Source of the DNA: Haloferax sulfurifontis ATCC BAA-897
GTDB lineage: Archaea > Halobacteriota > Halobacteria > Halobacteriales > Haloferacaceae
Length of the DNA stretch: 64,000 nucleotides
Reading direction: 5' to 3'
Assembly: GCF_000337835.1 (NCBI RefSeq)
Contig: NZ_AOLM01000020.1
Location: 1-64,000 of the forward strand
How positions within the stretch are numbered: position 1 is the first letter of the stretch; every line of letters starts with the position of its first letter. Below the pieces are notes generated by a model. The model was not told the DNA's origin, made no database searches, and saw nothing but the letters and a program-made list of their open reading frames with translations. Below are positions 32,982 to 41,492 of this stretch, piece after piece. Made by a program: the position numbers and the translations under genes.

Positions 32982-33395
32982 TCACGGACTCCGAGCGACC
33001 GTCGGGAGCCCTCGCTCGCGGACCACGTCGACGGCGGCGACGCCCGCGAGGAGGACGCATCCGAGAAGCGTCACCCACGCGCCGGCCGCCGAGACGAACG
33101 TCTCGTCCCACAGCTGGATGAACCGCAGGACCGCGACGGTGCCGACGACGCCGACGACGAGTTCCGCGCGGCGGGAGCGCCGTCCGGCGAGCGCGGCGAG
33201 AGAAAGCACGACGACCGTCGGGAGGAGGACGATGCCGTGAACGAGTTCCAGCCCGTTTCCCATGCCGCCGTAGTAGACTGAGATGACCGGCCCCTCGTGG
33301 GCCGGGTCGACCTGTATCCACGGGAGGAAGACGCCGGCCGCGACGACGAGCGACGGGAGGACCGGCGCGAGGCGTTCGCGGAACGGGGATGCCAT
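32982..33395 (-). CDS. Small polytopic membrane protein
   Basis: A 137-residue protein with four predicted membrane segments, starting MASPFRERLAPVLPSLVVAAGVF. The loop PWIQVDPAHEGPVISVYYGGMG between the first two helices is a pattern I have seen in haloarchaeal proteins of unknown function. No catalytic motif is visible. It faces the HAD gene divergently with a 75-nt gap and converges on acd. Confidence 0.6.
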   Translation of the reverse strand: MASPFRERLAPVLPSLVVAAGVFLPWIQVDPAHEGPVISVYYGGMGNGLELVHGIVLLPTVVVLSLAALAGRRSRRAELVVGVVGTVAVLRFIQLWDETFVSAAGAWVTLLGCVLLAGVAAVDVVRERGLPTVARSP

Positions 33396-33470
33396 ATCGG
33401 AGGCGACGCCGGGTTTCCGTATAGGCCTTCTCCCGAAGCGTCTTTTCCCCGCGGCGCCCTACTGCGGGCA

Positions 33471-34025
33471 ATGACGCTCCCCGACCTCTCGGCGTTCGAC
33501 GCGGTCGTCTACGACCTCGACGGGACGCTCGTCGACCTCCGCGTCGACTGGAACGACACCGCCCGCGACGCCGCGGCCGTCCTGCGAGACGCCGGCGTCG
33601 ACGCCGACTCGATGGACCTCTGGAAGATGCTCGACGCGGCCGACGAGGCGGGCGTCCGCGACGAACTGGAGCGGGAAATCGCGGCGCACGAGCGCGAGGG
33701 TGCGTGGGTTTCCGACCGCCTCCCACTTGCGGACCTCCTCGCCGAGGACGGCGTTCCCTCCGGCGTCTGCTCGCTCAACGCCGAGGACGCCTGCCGGGTC
33801 GCGCTCGACGTGCACGACCTCGCGGCCCACGTCGACGCCGTCGTCGGCCGCGACACCGTGGCGATGCAGAAGCCCGACCCGGAGCCGTTGCTCACGACGC
33901 TCGAACGCATGGCGGTCGGCCCCGACTCGGCCGTGTTCGTCGGCGACTCGGCCCGCGACGAGGTGACGGCCGACCGCGCGGGCGTCGCGTTCAGATACGT
34001 CGACGGCGGTCCATCCGGCGTCTGA
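33471..34025 (+). CDS. HAD-superfamily phosphatase
   Basis: A 184-residue hydrolase with the HAD motifs: DLDGTLVD (nucleophile Asp and general acid, around residues 15-22), a lysine in AMQKPDPEP (around 138), and FVGDSARDE (around 160). The cap is small, near residues 25-85. It probably dephosphorylates a sugar phosphate or nucleotide such as phosphoglycolate; the exact substrate is open. The start MTLPDLSAFDAVVYDLDGT was selected because the HAD motif follows at the normal distance. The frame is open for 58 codons before it. Confidence 0.85.
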   Translation: MTLPDLSAFDAVVYDLDGTLVDLRVDWNDTARDAAAVLRDAGVDADSMDLWKMLDAADEAGVRDELEREIAAHEREGAWVSDRLPLADLLAEDGVPSGVCSLNAEDACRVALDVHDLAAHVDAVVGRDTVAMQKPDPEPLLTTLERMAVGPDSAVFVGDSARDEVTADRAGVAFRYVDGGPSGV

Positions 34026-34204
34026 GCGGAGTGGCAGAACGAAACGGGGCGAACAGGCGGCACGGCCGCTCCGCCGGGCGGCGTGCCGCGCTCCCGCGTC
34101 TCGCCCGGCGGCGATGCTCAACGCACGGGGACGCTGGCCGCGGCATTCGAGATAAACCTCCGTTTCGGCGCGGGCGTTAAGCCCGCCGAGTCCTACGCTC
34201 ACCC

Positions 34205-34645
34205 ATGGGATTTCCGGTCTCGTACTACTGTCCGCACTGCGGCGCGGTCGTCGAACTCGAACGCGACGGCTACCTGGCCGACAAGTCGGTGACGCCGTAC
34301 CCCCTCGAAGGCTGGGCGTACGCCGACCCGACCGACGACTTCGAAGACACCGAGGGCGTCCGGTTCGTCTGCGGCGAGGGCGAGCGTGAAGGTGAGGGCG
34401 AAGGAGAGAGCGATTCGCCCCTGTCGTGGACCGGCGACGTGGTCGACGCCGACGACGTGGAGCGCCCCGGATTGGCGTCGCCGTGCGGCCGCGAGTTCTA
34501 CCTCTCGTTCGTCAGGTACGAAGACGGCCGCGAGGTCGAGGCGGTCCCCGAAAGGGACTACGTCGTCATCGGCGGGCGAGGGCCCTCTGGGCCGGCCGGA
34601 CCCGGCGGCCCGAACGCGGGGCCGCGCGGTCCCGGCGGGTTCTGA
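34205..34645 (+). CDS. Zinc-ribbon protein with a collagen-like Gly-Pro tail
   Basis: A 146-residue protein. It opens with a zinc knuckle (YYCPHCG, residues 8-12). Two further cysteines lie in FVCGEGE (about 59) and SPCGREF (about 96), so a split four-cysteine site is likely. The acidic insert between them is low-complexity (Gly-Glu repeats, about 60-75). The last 25 residues are almost entirely Gly-Pro-X triplets (GPSGPAGPGGPNAGPRGPGG), which resemble a short collagen-like stretch. I do not recognise the family and can assign no role. Confidence 0.65.
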   Translation: MGFPVSYYCPHCGAVVELERDGYLADKSVTPYPLEGWAYADPTDDFEDTEGVRFVCGEGEREGEGEGESDSPLSWTGDVVDADDVERPGLASPCGREFYLSFVRYEDGREVEAVPERDYVVIGGRGPSGPAGPGGPNAGPRGPGGF

Positions 34646-34749
34646 ACTTTCGGCGCGACTCGCGCACCCGTGCGCTCCGAGACGATGTCTTCGTGTCGTG
34701 CGAACGCGCGTCCCTCCGTATTCAATAGCTCACGCGTCGACTATCAACC

Positions 34750-35097
34750 ATGGTTCCCATTCAGTCCTCCTTCGGCCTCGGCGACGTGCTGTTCTTCGTG
34801 CCGTTCGTCGCCCTCGCCGTCGTCGTCTTCGCGTTCGCCGCCGCGGTGGTCTACCTCGAACACAGAAAGGAGATGGCGCTCATCGAGAGCGGCCACTACG
34901 ACGAGGTCGACCGCGACCCGCGGGCGTGGATTCTCGGCGGCGGCCTGCTCGTCCTCGCTATCGGCCTCGGGAGCGTCGTCTCGGCGCTCCTCTCGGGGGG
35001 CGCGGTCGGCGACGGCGCGACCGCGGTGTTCGTCGGCCTCGCGGCGCTCGCGTACTACTTCTACAAGCGCCGCGCGGTCGGGACGACCGTCGCCTGA
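34750..35097 (+). CDS. Small membrane protein of unknown function
   Basis: A 115-residue protein with three membrane segments. The first (about 10-38) is followed by a polar loop YLEHRKEMALIESGHYDEVDR. The second and third (about 57-105) end in YYFYKRRAVGTTVA. The loop with a conserved-looking IESGHYDE resembles small haloarchaeal membrane proteins annotated as hypothetical. It is transcribed toward rtcB (convergent) and separated from the zinc-ribbon gene by 104 nt. Confidence 0.65.
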   Translation: MVPIQSSFGLGDVLFFVPFVALAVVVFAFAAAVVYLEHRKEMALIESGHYDEVDRDPRAWILGGGLLVLAIGLGSVVSALLSGGAVGDGATAVFVGLAALAYYFYKRRAVGTTVA

Positions 35098-35139
35098 GCC
35101 GCGGACACGGGTCAGGTCGGGCCGTGTCGGGTCGGCGAC

Positions 35140-36600
35140 TCAGCCCTTGATGTTGCAGACGGGGAACGTCCGCGCGACCTTGTCGCCGATGCCCAGTTCG
35201 TCGGAGACGCGGACGACTTCGTCGACGTCCTTGTAGACGCCCGGCGCTTCTTCGGCGACCGTCGCGCCCGACTGGGCCTTCACGTATATCTTCTCCTGCT
35301 CGCGGAGTTCGTCTCGCACCGTCTCGCCCCAGTACTCCTGTTTCGCCTTGGTTCGGCTCATGAGCCGGCCCGCGCCGTGGGCCGTCGAGCCGAAGGTGAG
35401 GTCGAGCGACCGGTCGCCGCCGCGGAGGACGTAGCTCCCCGCGCCCATGCTCCCGGGGATGATGACCGGCTGGCCCACGTCGGCGTAGGCGGGCGGGAGT
35501 TCGGGTCGGCCCGCGGGGAACGCCCGCGTCGCGCCCTTCCGGTGGACGTAGAGTTCGCGCTCCTCGCCGTCGACTTCGTGGACCTCCTTCTTGGCGATGT
35601 TGTGGGCGACGTCGTACAACAGGCGCATCTCCATGTCGCGCCAGTCGCGGTCGAACACGTCGGCGAACACCTCGCGCGTGCGGTGCATGATGAGCTGTCG
35701 GTTCACCCACGCGAAGTTGATGGCGGCGCACATCGCGCCGTAGTACTCCTCTGCGAGTTCGGAGCCGGCGGGCGCGGCCGCGAGCTCCTTGTCCGGCAGG
35801 TCGTCGAGCAGGTCCTTGTGTTCCTTCTCGATGCGCCGGAGGTAGTCGGTGCAGGTCTGGTGGCCGAGCCCGCGCGAGCCGCAGTGGATGAGCACGACGA
35901 TTTGGTCGGCTTCGAGGCCGAACGACTCGGCCACGTCGTCGCGGTAGATGTCGGTGACGCGCTGGACTTCGAGGAAGTGGTTTCCGGAGCCGAGACTGCC
36001 GATTTGGTTGCGGCCGCGGTCTTTCGCCTTCTGGGAGACGAACTCGGGGCGGGCGTCGTCGCGGAAGCCCTCGTCCTCGCAGTGGGCGAGGTCGTCGTCC
36101 GTGGCGTAGCCGGCGTCGACCGCCCAGCGCATCCCGCGGGCGAGGATGTCCTCGATGGTCTCGGCGTCGCCCTTGACGACGCCGCCGCCGCCGAGGCCAG
36201 AGGGGACGGCCTCGAACAGGGCGTCGACCAGTTCCTCCTCGTGGCCCCGGAGGTCCTCGTAGGTGAGGTTCGTCGTCATCATGCGCACGCCGCAGTTGAT
36301 GTCGTAGCCGACCGCGCCGGGCGAGATACAGCCGTCCGTGGTGTCGGTCGCGCCGACGCCGCCGACGGGGAAGCCGTAGCCCTGGTGGCCGTCGGGCATA
36401 CAGATGGCGTGGTTGGCGATGCCCGGCAGGTGGGTCGCGTTCCGGAGCTGTTCGAGCGTCTTGTCGTCGCCGATGTGGTCGAGCAACGCCTCGGAGGCCA
36501 GCACCCGCGCGGGGGCATTCATCTCGCCCTCCTGCGGAATCTCCCAGACGTGCTCGCGAACCCGTCGCAGTTCGATGTCGCCGAACTCGCGCGTTTCCAT
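35140..36600 (-). CDS. rtcB: RNA-splicing ligase RtcB
   Basis: A 486-residue protein of the normal RtcB length. Metal-site motifs are GYDINCGVRMM (Cys ligand, around residue 95) and IHCGSRGLGHQ (around 235). The C-terminal STAHGAGRLMSR (around 400) contains the histidine that becomes guanylylated. It joins 2',3'-cyclic-phosphate and 5'-OH RNA ends using GTP, completing tRNA intron splicing in archaea. The ATG at 36600 gives METREFGDIELRRV. Archease, its activating partner, is encoded 87 nt upstream on the same strand, so the ligation system is complete here. Confidence 0.95.
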   Translation of the reverse strand: METREFGDIELRRVREHVWEIPQEGEMNAPARVLASEALLDHIGDDKTLEQLRNATHLPGIANHAICMPDGHQGYGFPVGGVGATDTTDGCISPGAVGYDINCGVRMMTTNLTYEDLRGHEEELVDALFEAVPSGLGGGGVVKGDAETIEDILARGMRWAVDAGYATDDDLAHCEDEGFRDDARPEFVSQKAKDRGRNQIGSLGSGNHFLEVQRVTDIYRDDVAESFGLEADQIVVLIHCGSRGLGHQTCTDYLRRIEKEHKDLLDDLPDKELAAAPAGSELAEEYYGAMCAAINFAWVNRQLIMHRTREVFADVFDRDWRDMEMRLLYDVAHNIAKKEVHEVDGEERELYVHRKGATRAFPAGRPELPPAYADVGQPVIIPGSMGAGSYVLRGGDRSLDLTFGSTAHGAGRLMSRTKAKQEYWGETVRDELREQEKIYVKAQSGATVAEEAPGVYKDVDEVVRVSDELGIGDKVARTFPVCNIKG

Positions 36601-36687
36601 ACGCGGACAATCGACGCGGCGACTCAATAGGATTCCGTCACGCCGCGAGCGCCCGCGGCGCGCCGCGCGGCCGTCGGCGACGACGAC

Positions 36688-37098
36688 TCACACGTCGAAG
36701 ACGACGTACGCCTCCCAGCCGGCGTCGGTCTCCGCCAGCCGCATCTCGGAGTAGGTGACGGCCTTCACGTCGCGGGCGTCCACGTCGGCGAACGGGACGC
36801 CCCGCGCGGACGCCTCGACGACCCACTCGTCGCCCTCCCGCCGGACGGTCGCCTCGTGGGCCGCGGGGAGGACGCCGCGCACGTCGCGCTCGTAGATGAG
36901 TTGGTCGAGGTAGTCGAACAACAGCGCCTCGCGGCCCTCCGCGCGGACGGAAAACGAAAAGCGGTCGCCCGTCTCGGCGGGGTCGTCGCACATCGCGGCG
37001 GTGAGCCCGTCGGCGACGGCGGCGAAGACGCCACCGAGGCTCTCGCCGTCGGCCTCGACGGCCACGTCGGCGGTGTGGTCGCGGAGCGTGAATCCCAT
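36688..37098 (-). CDS. Archease
   Basis: A 136-residue protein starting MGFTLRDHTADVAVEADGES. The motif HTADVAVEA holds the metal-binding Asp and the usual C-terminus YSEMRLAETDAGWEAYVVFDV is present. Archease lets RtcB turn over repeatedly and accept GTP or other nucleotides. The gene lies just upstream of rtcB, which supports its assignment. It may also serve as a chaperone for tRNA methyltransferases, as reported elsewhere. Confidence 0.93.
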   Translation of the reverse strand: MGFTLRDHTADVAVEADGESLGGVFAAVADGLTAAMCDDPAETGDRFSFSVRAEGREALLFDYLDQLIYERDVRGVLPAAHEATVRREGDEWVVEASARGVPFADVDARDVKAVTYSEMRLAETDAGWEAYVVFDV

Positions 37099-37273
37099 AG
37101 CTGAGTGAGTGCGGCCGCCGACCCTCGTCCTTTCGGTCGCCGACGACTGTGCGTCCGGCGGCCGCTGACCCGCGCGCTTCGTGTCGGAAAGCTATCGAGT
37201 CGGCCGGCGGCGACTGCGTCCGGACGTCCGTACGGACGGTGGAGTTATATTCTCGCTCCGGTTACGACGGGAT

Positions 37274-37750
37274 GTGAGCGTCAACGTGGAGATGCGGGTC
37301 GACGCCCCCGGCCAGCGCGAGTACGCCGAGGAGGCGTGGGACCTGAAAGAGCGGATTCGGGTCGAAGAAGGCCTCCTGAAACAGCGACGGGGCTTTTTCA
37401 TGGACGCCTACCGCCGGTCGAACACGTATCTCCTCTACGAGAACGACGCGCTCGTCGCGTTCGCCTCCACGCGGCGCGACGGCTACATCCTCTTTCTCGC
37501 GGTCTCGCCCGACGCCCGCGGCGAGGGCTACGGCAAGCGCCTCGTCGCCGAGGTCGCGGACGAACACCCGGTCGTGACCTGTCACGCCCGGACGACGAAC
37601 ACGAACGCCCTCGACTTCTACGAGCGGATGGGCTTCGAGGTCCGCCGCCGCATCGACAACTACTACGAGGACGGCGGGGCCGCGTTCTACCTCCGACTGG
37701 GCGAGGAAGCCGGCCTCAGAGAGAAGCTTTCGGAGTTCCTCCGCCGGTAG
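37274..37750 (+). CDS. GNAT-family N-acetyltransferase, GTG start
   Basis: A 158-residue GNAT protein beginning GTG at 37274 (MSVNVEMRVDAPGQREYAEEA). A TATA box (gttatatt, 37244-37251) lies exactly 27 nt upstream, so the mRNA is leaderless and starts with this GTG. The longer upstream frame is rejected. Acetyl-CoA signature: VSPDARGEGYGKRLVAE (around residue 80), then TNTNALDFYERMGFEV. It resembles RimI-like enzymes. The substrate is unknown. The gene is divergent from archease. Confidence 0.8.
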   Translation: MSVNVEMRVDAPGQREYAEEAWDLKERIRVEEGLLKQRRGFFMDAYRRSNTYLLYENDALVAFASTRRDGYILFLAVSPDARGEGYGKRLVAEVADEHPVVTCHARTTNTNALDFYERMGFEVRRRIDNYYEDGGAAFYLRLGEEAGLREKLSEFLRR

Positions 37751-37857
37751 TCGACCGACTGCGACCGTTCGACGCCGATTCGAGAGCGGCCGCGCCGGCC
37801 TTGCTCCCCTTGCGCGTATCCTTAATTTTTATTCACTTCCTAGTATATATGGGTGAT

Positions 37858-38826
37858 ATGTACATCGGAGTGCTCACCGTCCCGCTCGGAGACGAACCCC
37901 TCGACGACGCGCTCGACTATCTGTCGGGTATCGGCGTCGACGGCGTCGAACTCGGCGTCGGCGGCTGGCCCGGCGAGGACCACGTCGACCGAAGCGCCCT
38001 CGTCGCGGACGAGGACGCACAGGCCGCCCTCCTCGATTCGGTCGAGAGCCGAGACCTGCAAATCAGCGCGCTCGCCACGCACAACAACCCGCTCCACCCC
38101 GACGAGGAGACGGCCGCCGAGGCCGACACCGAACTCCGCGAGGCAATCGAACTCGCGGACGCCCTCGACGTGAACACCGTCACCTGTTTCTCGGGGCTCC
38201 CCGCCGGCGGGCCGAACGACGAGGTGCCGAACTGGATTACCGCGCCGTGGCCGACCGAGCACGCCGACGCCCACGACTACCAGTGGGAGGTCGCCGTCGA
38301 CTACTGGTCCGACCTCGCCGCCTTCGCCGACGACCACGGCGTCGACATCGCCATCGAGATGCACCCGAACATGCTCGTCTACGAGCCGACGGGGATGCTG
38401 AAACTCCGCGAGGCGACGAACGAGCGCGTCGGCGCGAACTTCGACCCCTCGCACCTCTACTGGCAGGACATCTCCATCACCGACGCGATTCGGTTCCTCG
38501 GCGAGGAGGACGCCATCCACCACTTCCACGCGAAGGACACGAAGGTCTACGAGTCCGAGTCGCGCATCAAGGGCGTCCTCGACACGACCTCCTACGCGGA
38601 CACCGCCGACCGCTCGTGGCTGTTCCGCTCTATCGGCTACGGCCACGACGAGGGCCACTGGAAGGACGTGGTCTCGACGCTCCGGATGGTCGGCTACGAG
38701 GGCGCGCTCTCCATCGAACACGAGGACGCGCTCACGTCGTCTAAGGAGGGCCTCGAAAAGGCCGTCGACGTGCTCTCGCGCGCCGTCTTCGAGACGCAAC
38801 CCGGCGACGCCTACTGGGCGGAGTAA
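37858..38826 (+). CDS. Sugar phosphate isomerase/epimerase (TIM-barrel, IolE-like)
   Basis: A 322-residue AP-endonuclease-2-fold protein starting MYIGVLTVPLGDEPLDDALDY. Metal-site elements include GVELGVGG, ALATHNNPLHPD, IEMHPNMLVY, ANFDPSHLYWQ and FHAKDTKV, as in xylose isomerase-like IolE/IolI proteins. With the Gfo/Idh oxidoreductase that follows it, this suggests a sugar or inositol catabolic step. An AT-rich promoter (cttaatttttattc, about 37821-37834) lies 27-30 nt upstream. ATG at 37849 is an in-frame alternative three codons earlier. Confidence 0.82.
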   Translation: MYIGVLTVPLGDEPLDDALDYLSGIGVDGVELGVGGWPGEDHVDRSALVADEDAQAALLDSVESRDLQISALATHNNPLHPDEETAAEADTELREAIELADALDVNTVTCFSGLPAGGPNDEVPNWITAPWPTEHADAHDYQWEVAVDYWSDLAAFADDHGVDIAIEMHPNMLVYEPTGMLKLREATNERVGANFDPSHLYWQDISITDAIRFLGEEDAIHHFHAKDTKVYESESRIKGVLDTTSYADTADRSWLFRSIGYGHDEGHWKDVVSTLRMVGYEGALSIEHEDALTSSKEGLEKAVDVLSRAVFETQPGDAYWAE

Positions 38827-38829
38827 TTC

Positions 38830-39003
38830 ATGACTGACAAACTTTCCGTCGGCGTCCTCGGTTACCGCTTCAGGCCCACCTTTTTCCGGTTCGGGGCCGC
38901 GTCGCGACCCGCTCACCCCAAAAATATGGACCAAAAACTGCCGCGAGACTCGGCCTCCGGCCTCGCTCGCGGTACCGCATCGGGCACGGAGGTGGCGCAA
39001 TGA
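38830..39003 (+). pseudogene. Vestigial copy of the oxidoreductase gene start (57-codon remnant)
   Basis: Starts 3 nt after the isomerase stop with MTDKLSVGVLGYRF, then loses homology (RPTFFRFGAASRP) and runs on to a TGA that overlaps the real oxidoreductase ATG at 39000. The real gene begins MTEPLTVGVLGYRF. Twenty-two bases (38848-38869 against 39018-39039) are identical. So about 15 codons of a former start remain, followed by a T-tract (38878-38885), a TATA-like aaaatatgg (38921-38929) and a strong GGAGGTG Shine-Dalgarno sequence (38988-38994) five bases before the new ATG. A translated 57-residue peptide coupled to the next gene is an alternative, but the lost homology makes a remnant more likely. 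Confidence 0.6.
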
Positions 39004-40118
39004 CTGAACCACTCACCGTCGGCGTCCTCGGTTACCGATTCATGGGGAAGGCGCACTCCAACGCGCTCGCCCGCCTGCCGATGTTCTTCCCCGACGCGCC
39101 CGACGTGGAGCGCTCGGTCATCGTCGGCCGCGACGAGGAGGCGCTTTCCGACGCCGCCGACCGCTTCGGCTTCGAATCGACGGCGACCGACTGGCGCGAC
39201 GTGGTCGACGACGTGGACGTGTTCTACAACCTCGGGCCGAACCACCTCCACGCCGAGCCCTCTATCGCCGCGCTCGAAGCCGGTGCCAGCGTCTTCTGCG
39301 AGAAGCCGCTCGCGCCGACGCTCGACGAGGCCGAGGCGATGCGCGACGCCGCCCGCGCGGCCGACGGCGTCGCCGGCTGTGCGTTCAACTACCGGTTCGT
39401 GCCCGCAATCCGGTACGCGAAGGGACTCATCGAGGACGGCGAACTCGGCGATATTCGACACGTCCGCGGGCGCTACTTACAGGACTGGCTCGTCGACGCC
39501 GACGCGCCGTGGACGTGGCGCATGGACGAAGACGCCGCCGGCTCCGGCGCGCTCGGCGACCTCGGCGCGCACACGGTCGACCTCGTTCGGTTCCTCGTCG
39601 GCGACCGCGCCGGCGACATCGAACGCCTCTCGGGGCATCTCCAGACGTTCGTCGACGAGCGACCCGTCCCCGGCACGGACGAGTACAAGCCCGTCACCGT
39701 CGACGACGCCTACACCGCGCAGGCCGAGTTCGAAAACGGCGCGGTCGGGAGCTTCGAGGCGTCTCGATTCGCCGACGGCCACAAGAACGACCACACCATC
39801 GAGATTCACGGCTCCGAGGGAAGCCTGCAGTTCTCGCTCGAACGCCTCAACGAACTGGAGGTGAAAACCGGCGACGCCCGCGGCTACGAGACGGTGCTCG
39901 TCACCGACGAGACCGACCCCTACCTCGACCACTGGTGGCCGCCGGGCCACGTCCTCGGCTGGGAGCACACGTTCGTCCACGAGAACTACGAGTTCCTGTC
40001 GACGGTCGCCGAGGGCGGCGACTTCTCGCCGTCGTTCGAGGACGGCTACGAGGTCCAGAAAATCCTCGACGCCATCGAGCGCTCCGACGAGGCCGGCGAG
40101 TGGGTCAGCCTCGGCTGA
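39000..40118 (+). CDS. Gfo/Idh/MocA family oxidoreductase
   Basis: A 372-residue NAD(P)-dependent dehydrogenase. It has an N-terminal nucleotide-binding motif in VGVLGYRFMGKAHSNAL, the EKPLAPTLDEA signature (around residue 101), and a C-terminal domain with GSGALGDLGAHTVDLVRFL. The family oxidises or isomerises sugars and cyclitols such as inositol and glucose-fructose. The gene probably acts in a pathway with the IolE-like isomerase just upstream. A clear Shine-Dalgarno GGAGGTG, rare in this mostly leaderless region, precedes its ATG. The duplicated gene start immediately upstream is described separately. Confidence 0.88.
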   Translation: MTEPLTVGVLGYRFMGKAHSNALARLPMFFPDAPDVERSVIVGRDEEALSDAADRFGFESTATDWRDVVDDVDVFYNLGPNHLHAEPSIAALEAGASVFCEKPLAPTLDEAEAMRDAARAADGVAGCAFNYRFVPAIRYAKGLIEDGELGDIRHVRGRYLQDWLVDADAPWTWRMDEDAAGSGALGDLGAHTVDLVRFLVGDRAGDIERLSGHLQTFVDERPVPGTDEYKPVTVDDAYTAQAEFENGAVGSFEASRFADGHKNDHTIEIHGSEGSLQFSLERLNELEVKTGDARGYETVLVTDETDPYLDHWWPPGHVLGWEHTFVHENYEFLSTVAEGGDFSPSFEDGYEVQKILDAIERSDEAGEWVSLG

Positions 40119-40169
40119 CGGGGCGGACGGAAGGAAATCGACCCGAACCGCGGGCGACCCGCCGCCCGC

Positions 40170-41018
40170 TCAGAACTCGATGACGCCCTCGTCGGTGATG
40201 ACCTCGTCGATGAGGTCGACCGGCGTGGCGTCGTAGGCGGGGTTCTCCAGTTCGATGCCCTCGACGGGTTCGAGCATGACCTCGCTGGGCGAGCGAATCT
40301 CGTTTTCGAAGCGGAAGCCGCCGTCGACGACCTTCGCGCCCGAGCCGACGACCGTGACCGGCACGCCGACCTCGTTGGCGGCGGCGACGAGCGGGAACGT
40401 CCCGATGCGGTTGTAGAGCGTCTCTTCGACGATGCAGTCCATGCCGATGATGACGCGGTCGCACTTCGGGAGGAACATCCCCGACGCGCCGTCGACCATC
40501 AGGTGCGGCTCGACGTCGTCGATGGCGGCGAGTTCGCGCGCGAACTTCCGGCCGAGGAAGCGCGGGCGGGCCTCCGTCACGTAGGCGGTGAGTTCCGCCC
40601 CGTCGGCGACGGCGAGTTCGACGGCCTCCATGACCGTCGAGGAGTAGTCGTGGGTGAGGAACGTCTGGCCGTCCTCGATGGTCGCGGCCGCCTGTTGGGC
40701 GGCGCGGCGCTTGCCCGTCTCGACGTTCTCGACCACGCGGTCGATGGTCGACAGGGTGAGCTCCCGCGCCTCGTCGAGGTCGTCGACCTCGCCTTGGACG
40801 CTGTGAAGCACGTCCTGCAGGGCGTTGTACAACGACGCGTGCGACGGGTTCGCCCGCTTGAGCGCGCTGACGTTGCGTTCGAGGTCGCGTTCGAACTCCT
40901 CGACGGTCGCGTAGTCGCGCTCGGTCAGTTCCGCGAGCGCCCGCGTGGCCTTGACGGCGACGACCGAGGAGCTGTGCGTCTGCATCTCGCGAATCTCCTC
41001 GATGGTCTCGTCTATCAT
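40170..41018 (-). CDS. eIF-2B alpha-like / ribose-1,5-bisphosphate isomerase family protein
   Basis: A 282-residue member of the eIF-2B alpha/beta/delta, MtnA and R15P isomerase superfamily, with an N-terminal helical bundle and a C-terminal Rossmann-like domain (GMFLPKCDRVIIGMDCIVEETLYNRIGTF). In ribose-1,5-bisphosphate isomerase and MtnA the loop reads THCN with a catalytic cysteine. Here it is THDYSS (around residue 120), closer to eukaryotic eIF-2B alpha. An isomerase role is thus doubtful. It might bind a nucleotide or sugar phosphate as a regulator. No partner gene is adjacent; it converges with the oxidoreductase. Confidence 0.75.
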   Translation of the reverse strand: MIDETIEEIREMQTHSSSVVAVKATRALAELTERDYATVEEFERDLERNVSALKRANPSHASLYNALQDVLHSVQGEVDDLDEARELTLSTIDRVVENVETGKRRAAQQAAATIEDGQTFLTHDYSSTVMEAVELAVADGAELTAYVTEARPRFLGRKFARELAAIDDVEPHLMVDGASGMFLPKCDRVIIGMDCIVEETLYNRIGTFPLVAAANEVGVPVTVVGSGAKVVDGGFRFENEIRSPSEVMLEPVEGIELENPAYDATPVDLIDEVITDEGVIEF

Positions 41019-41123
41019 ACGAGAACGTCGCCGTATCGTGTGAAAGAGTTTCCGGGAGCGGACGACGCCGCCGACACCGTCGCCGTTGCGGGCGCGGCCC
41101 CGCGGTCGGCCCGCGGGTCGGCC

Positions 41124-41411
41124 TCAGTCCTCCGCGTCGATGTCGGTGTCCAACTCGGCTTCGGGGGGCGTCCCGCCGTCGCCCGCGTTGGTCCGCTTTG
41201 CGTAGACGAACAGGGCGACGGCGGTGACGAACCAGATGACTGCGCCGACGCGGACCGCGAACTCGGCGCGCGCGCCCCACGTCTGGAGCCCGGCGTTAAT
41301 CGAGAGGACCGCGACGATGGGCGAGCCGACGAGAATCGTCGTGACGAACGTCATCTGCATGACCCACCCGTAATCGACGCCGTCCGGATTCGAGCGCTCG
41401 ACTGGTTGCAC
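41124..41411 (-). CDS. Small membrane protein (DUF5822-like), GTG start
   Basis: A 95-residue protein beginning at GTG 41411 (MQPVERSNPDGVDYGWVMQMTF). Two membrane segments follow and the C-terminus is acidic (ELDTDIDAED). A TATA-like cattagcc on the minus strand, about 27 nt upstream, supports this start over a GTG five codons earlier. The opening ERSNPDGVDYGWVMQ is what I remember of haloarchaeal DUF5822. No function is known. Confidence 0.65.
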   Translation of the reverse strand: MQPVERSNPDGVDYGWVMQMTFVTTILVGSPIVAVLSINAGLQTWGARAEFAVRVGAVIWFVTAVALFVYAKRTNAGDGGTPPEAELDTDIDAED

Positions 41412-41492
41412 GGGTAGCAGTATCACGGCGACGGCTAATGCGTGCCGGTTCCCGCTCGCGGCGCGCGGGTCCGACGCCCCGACCGTCGGCGC

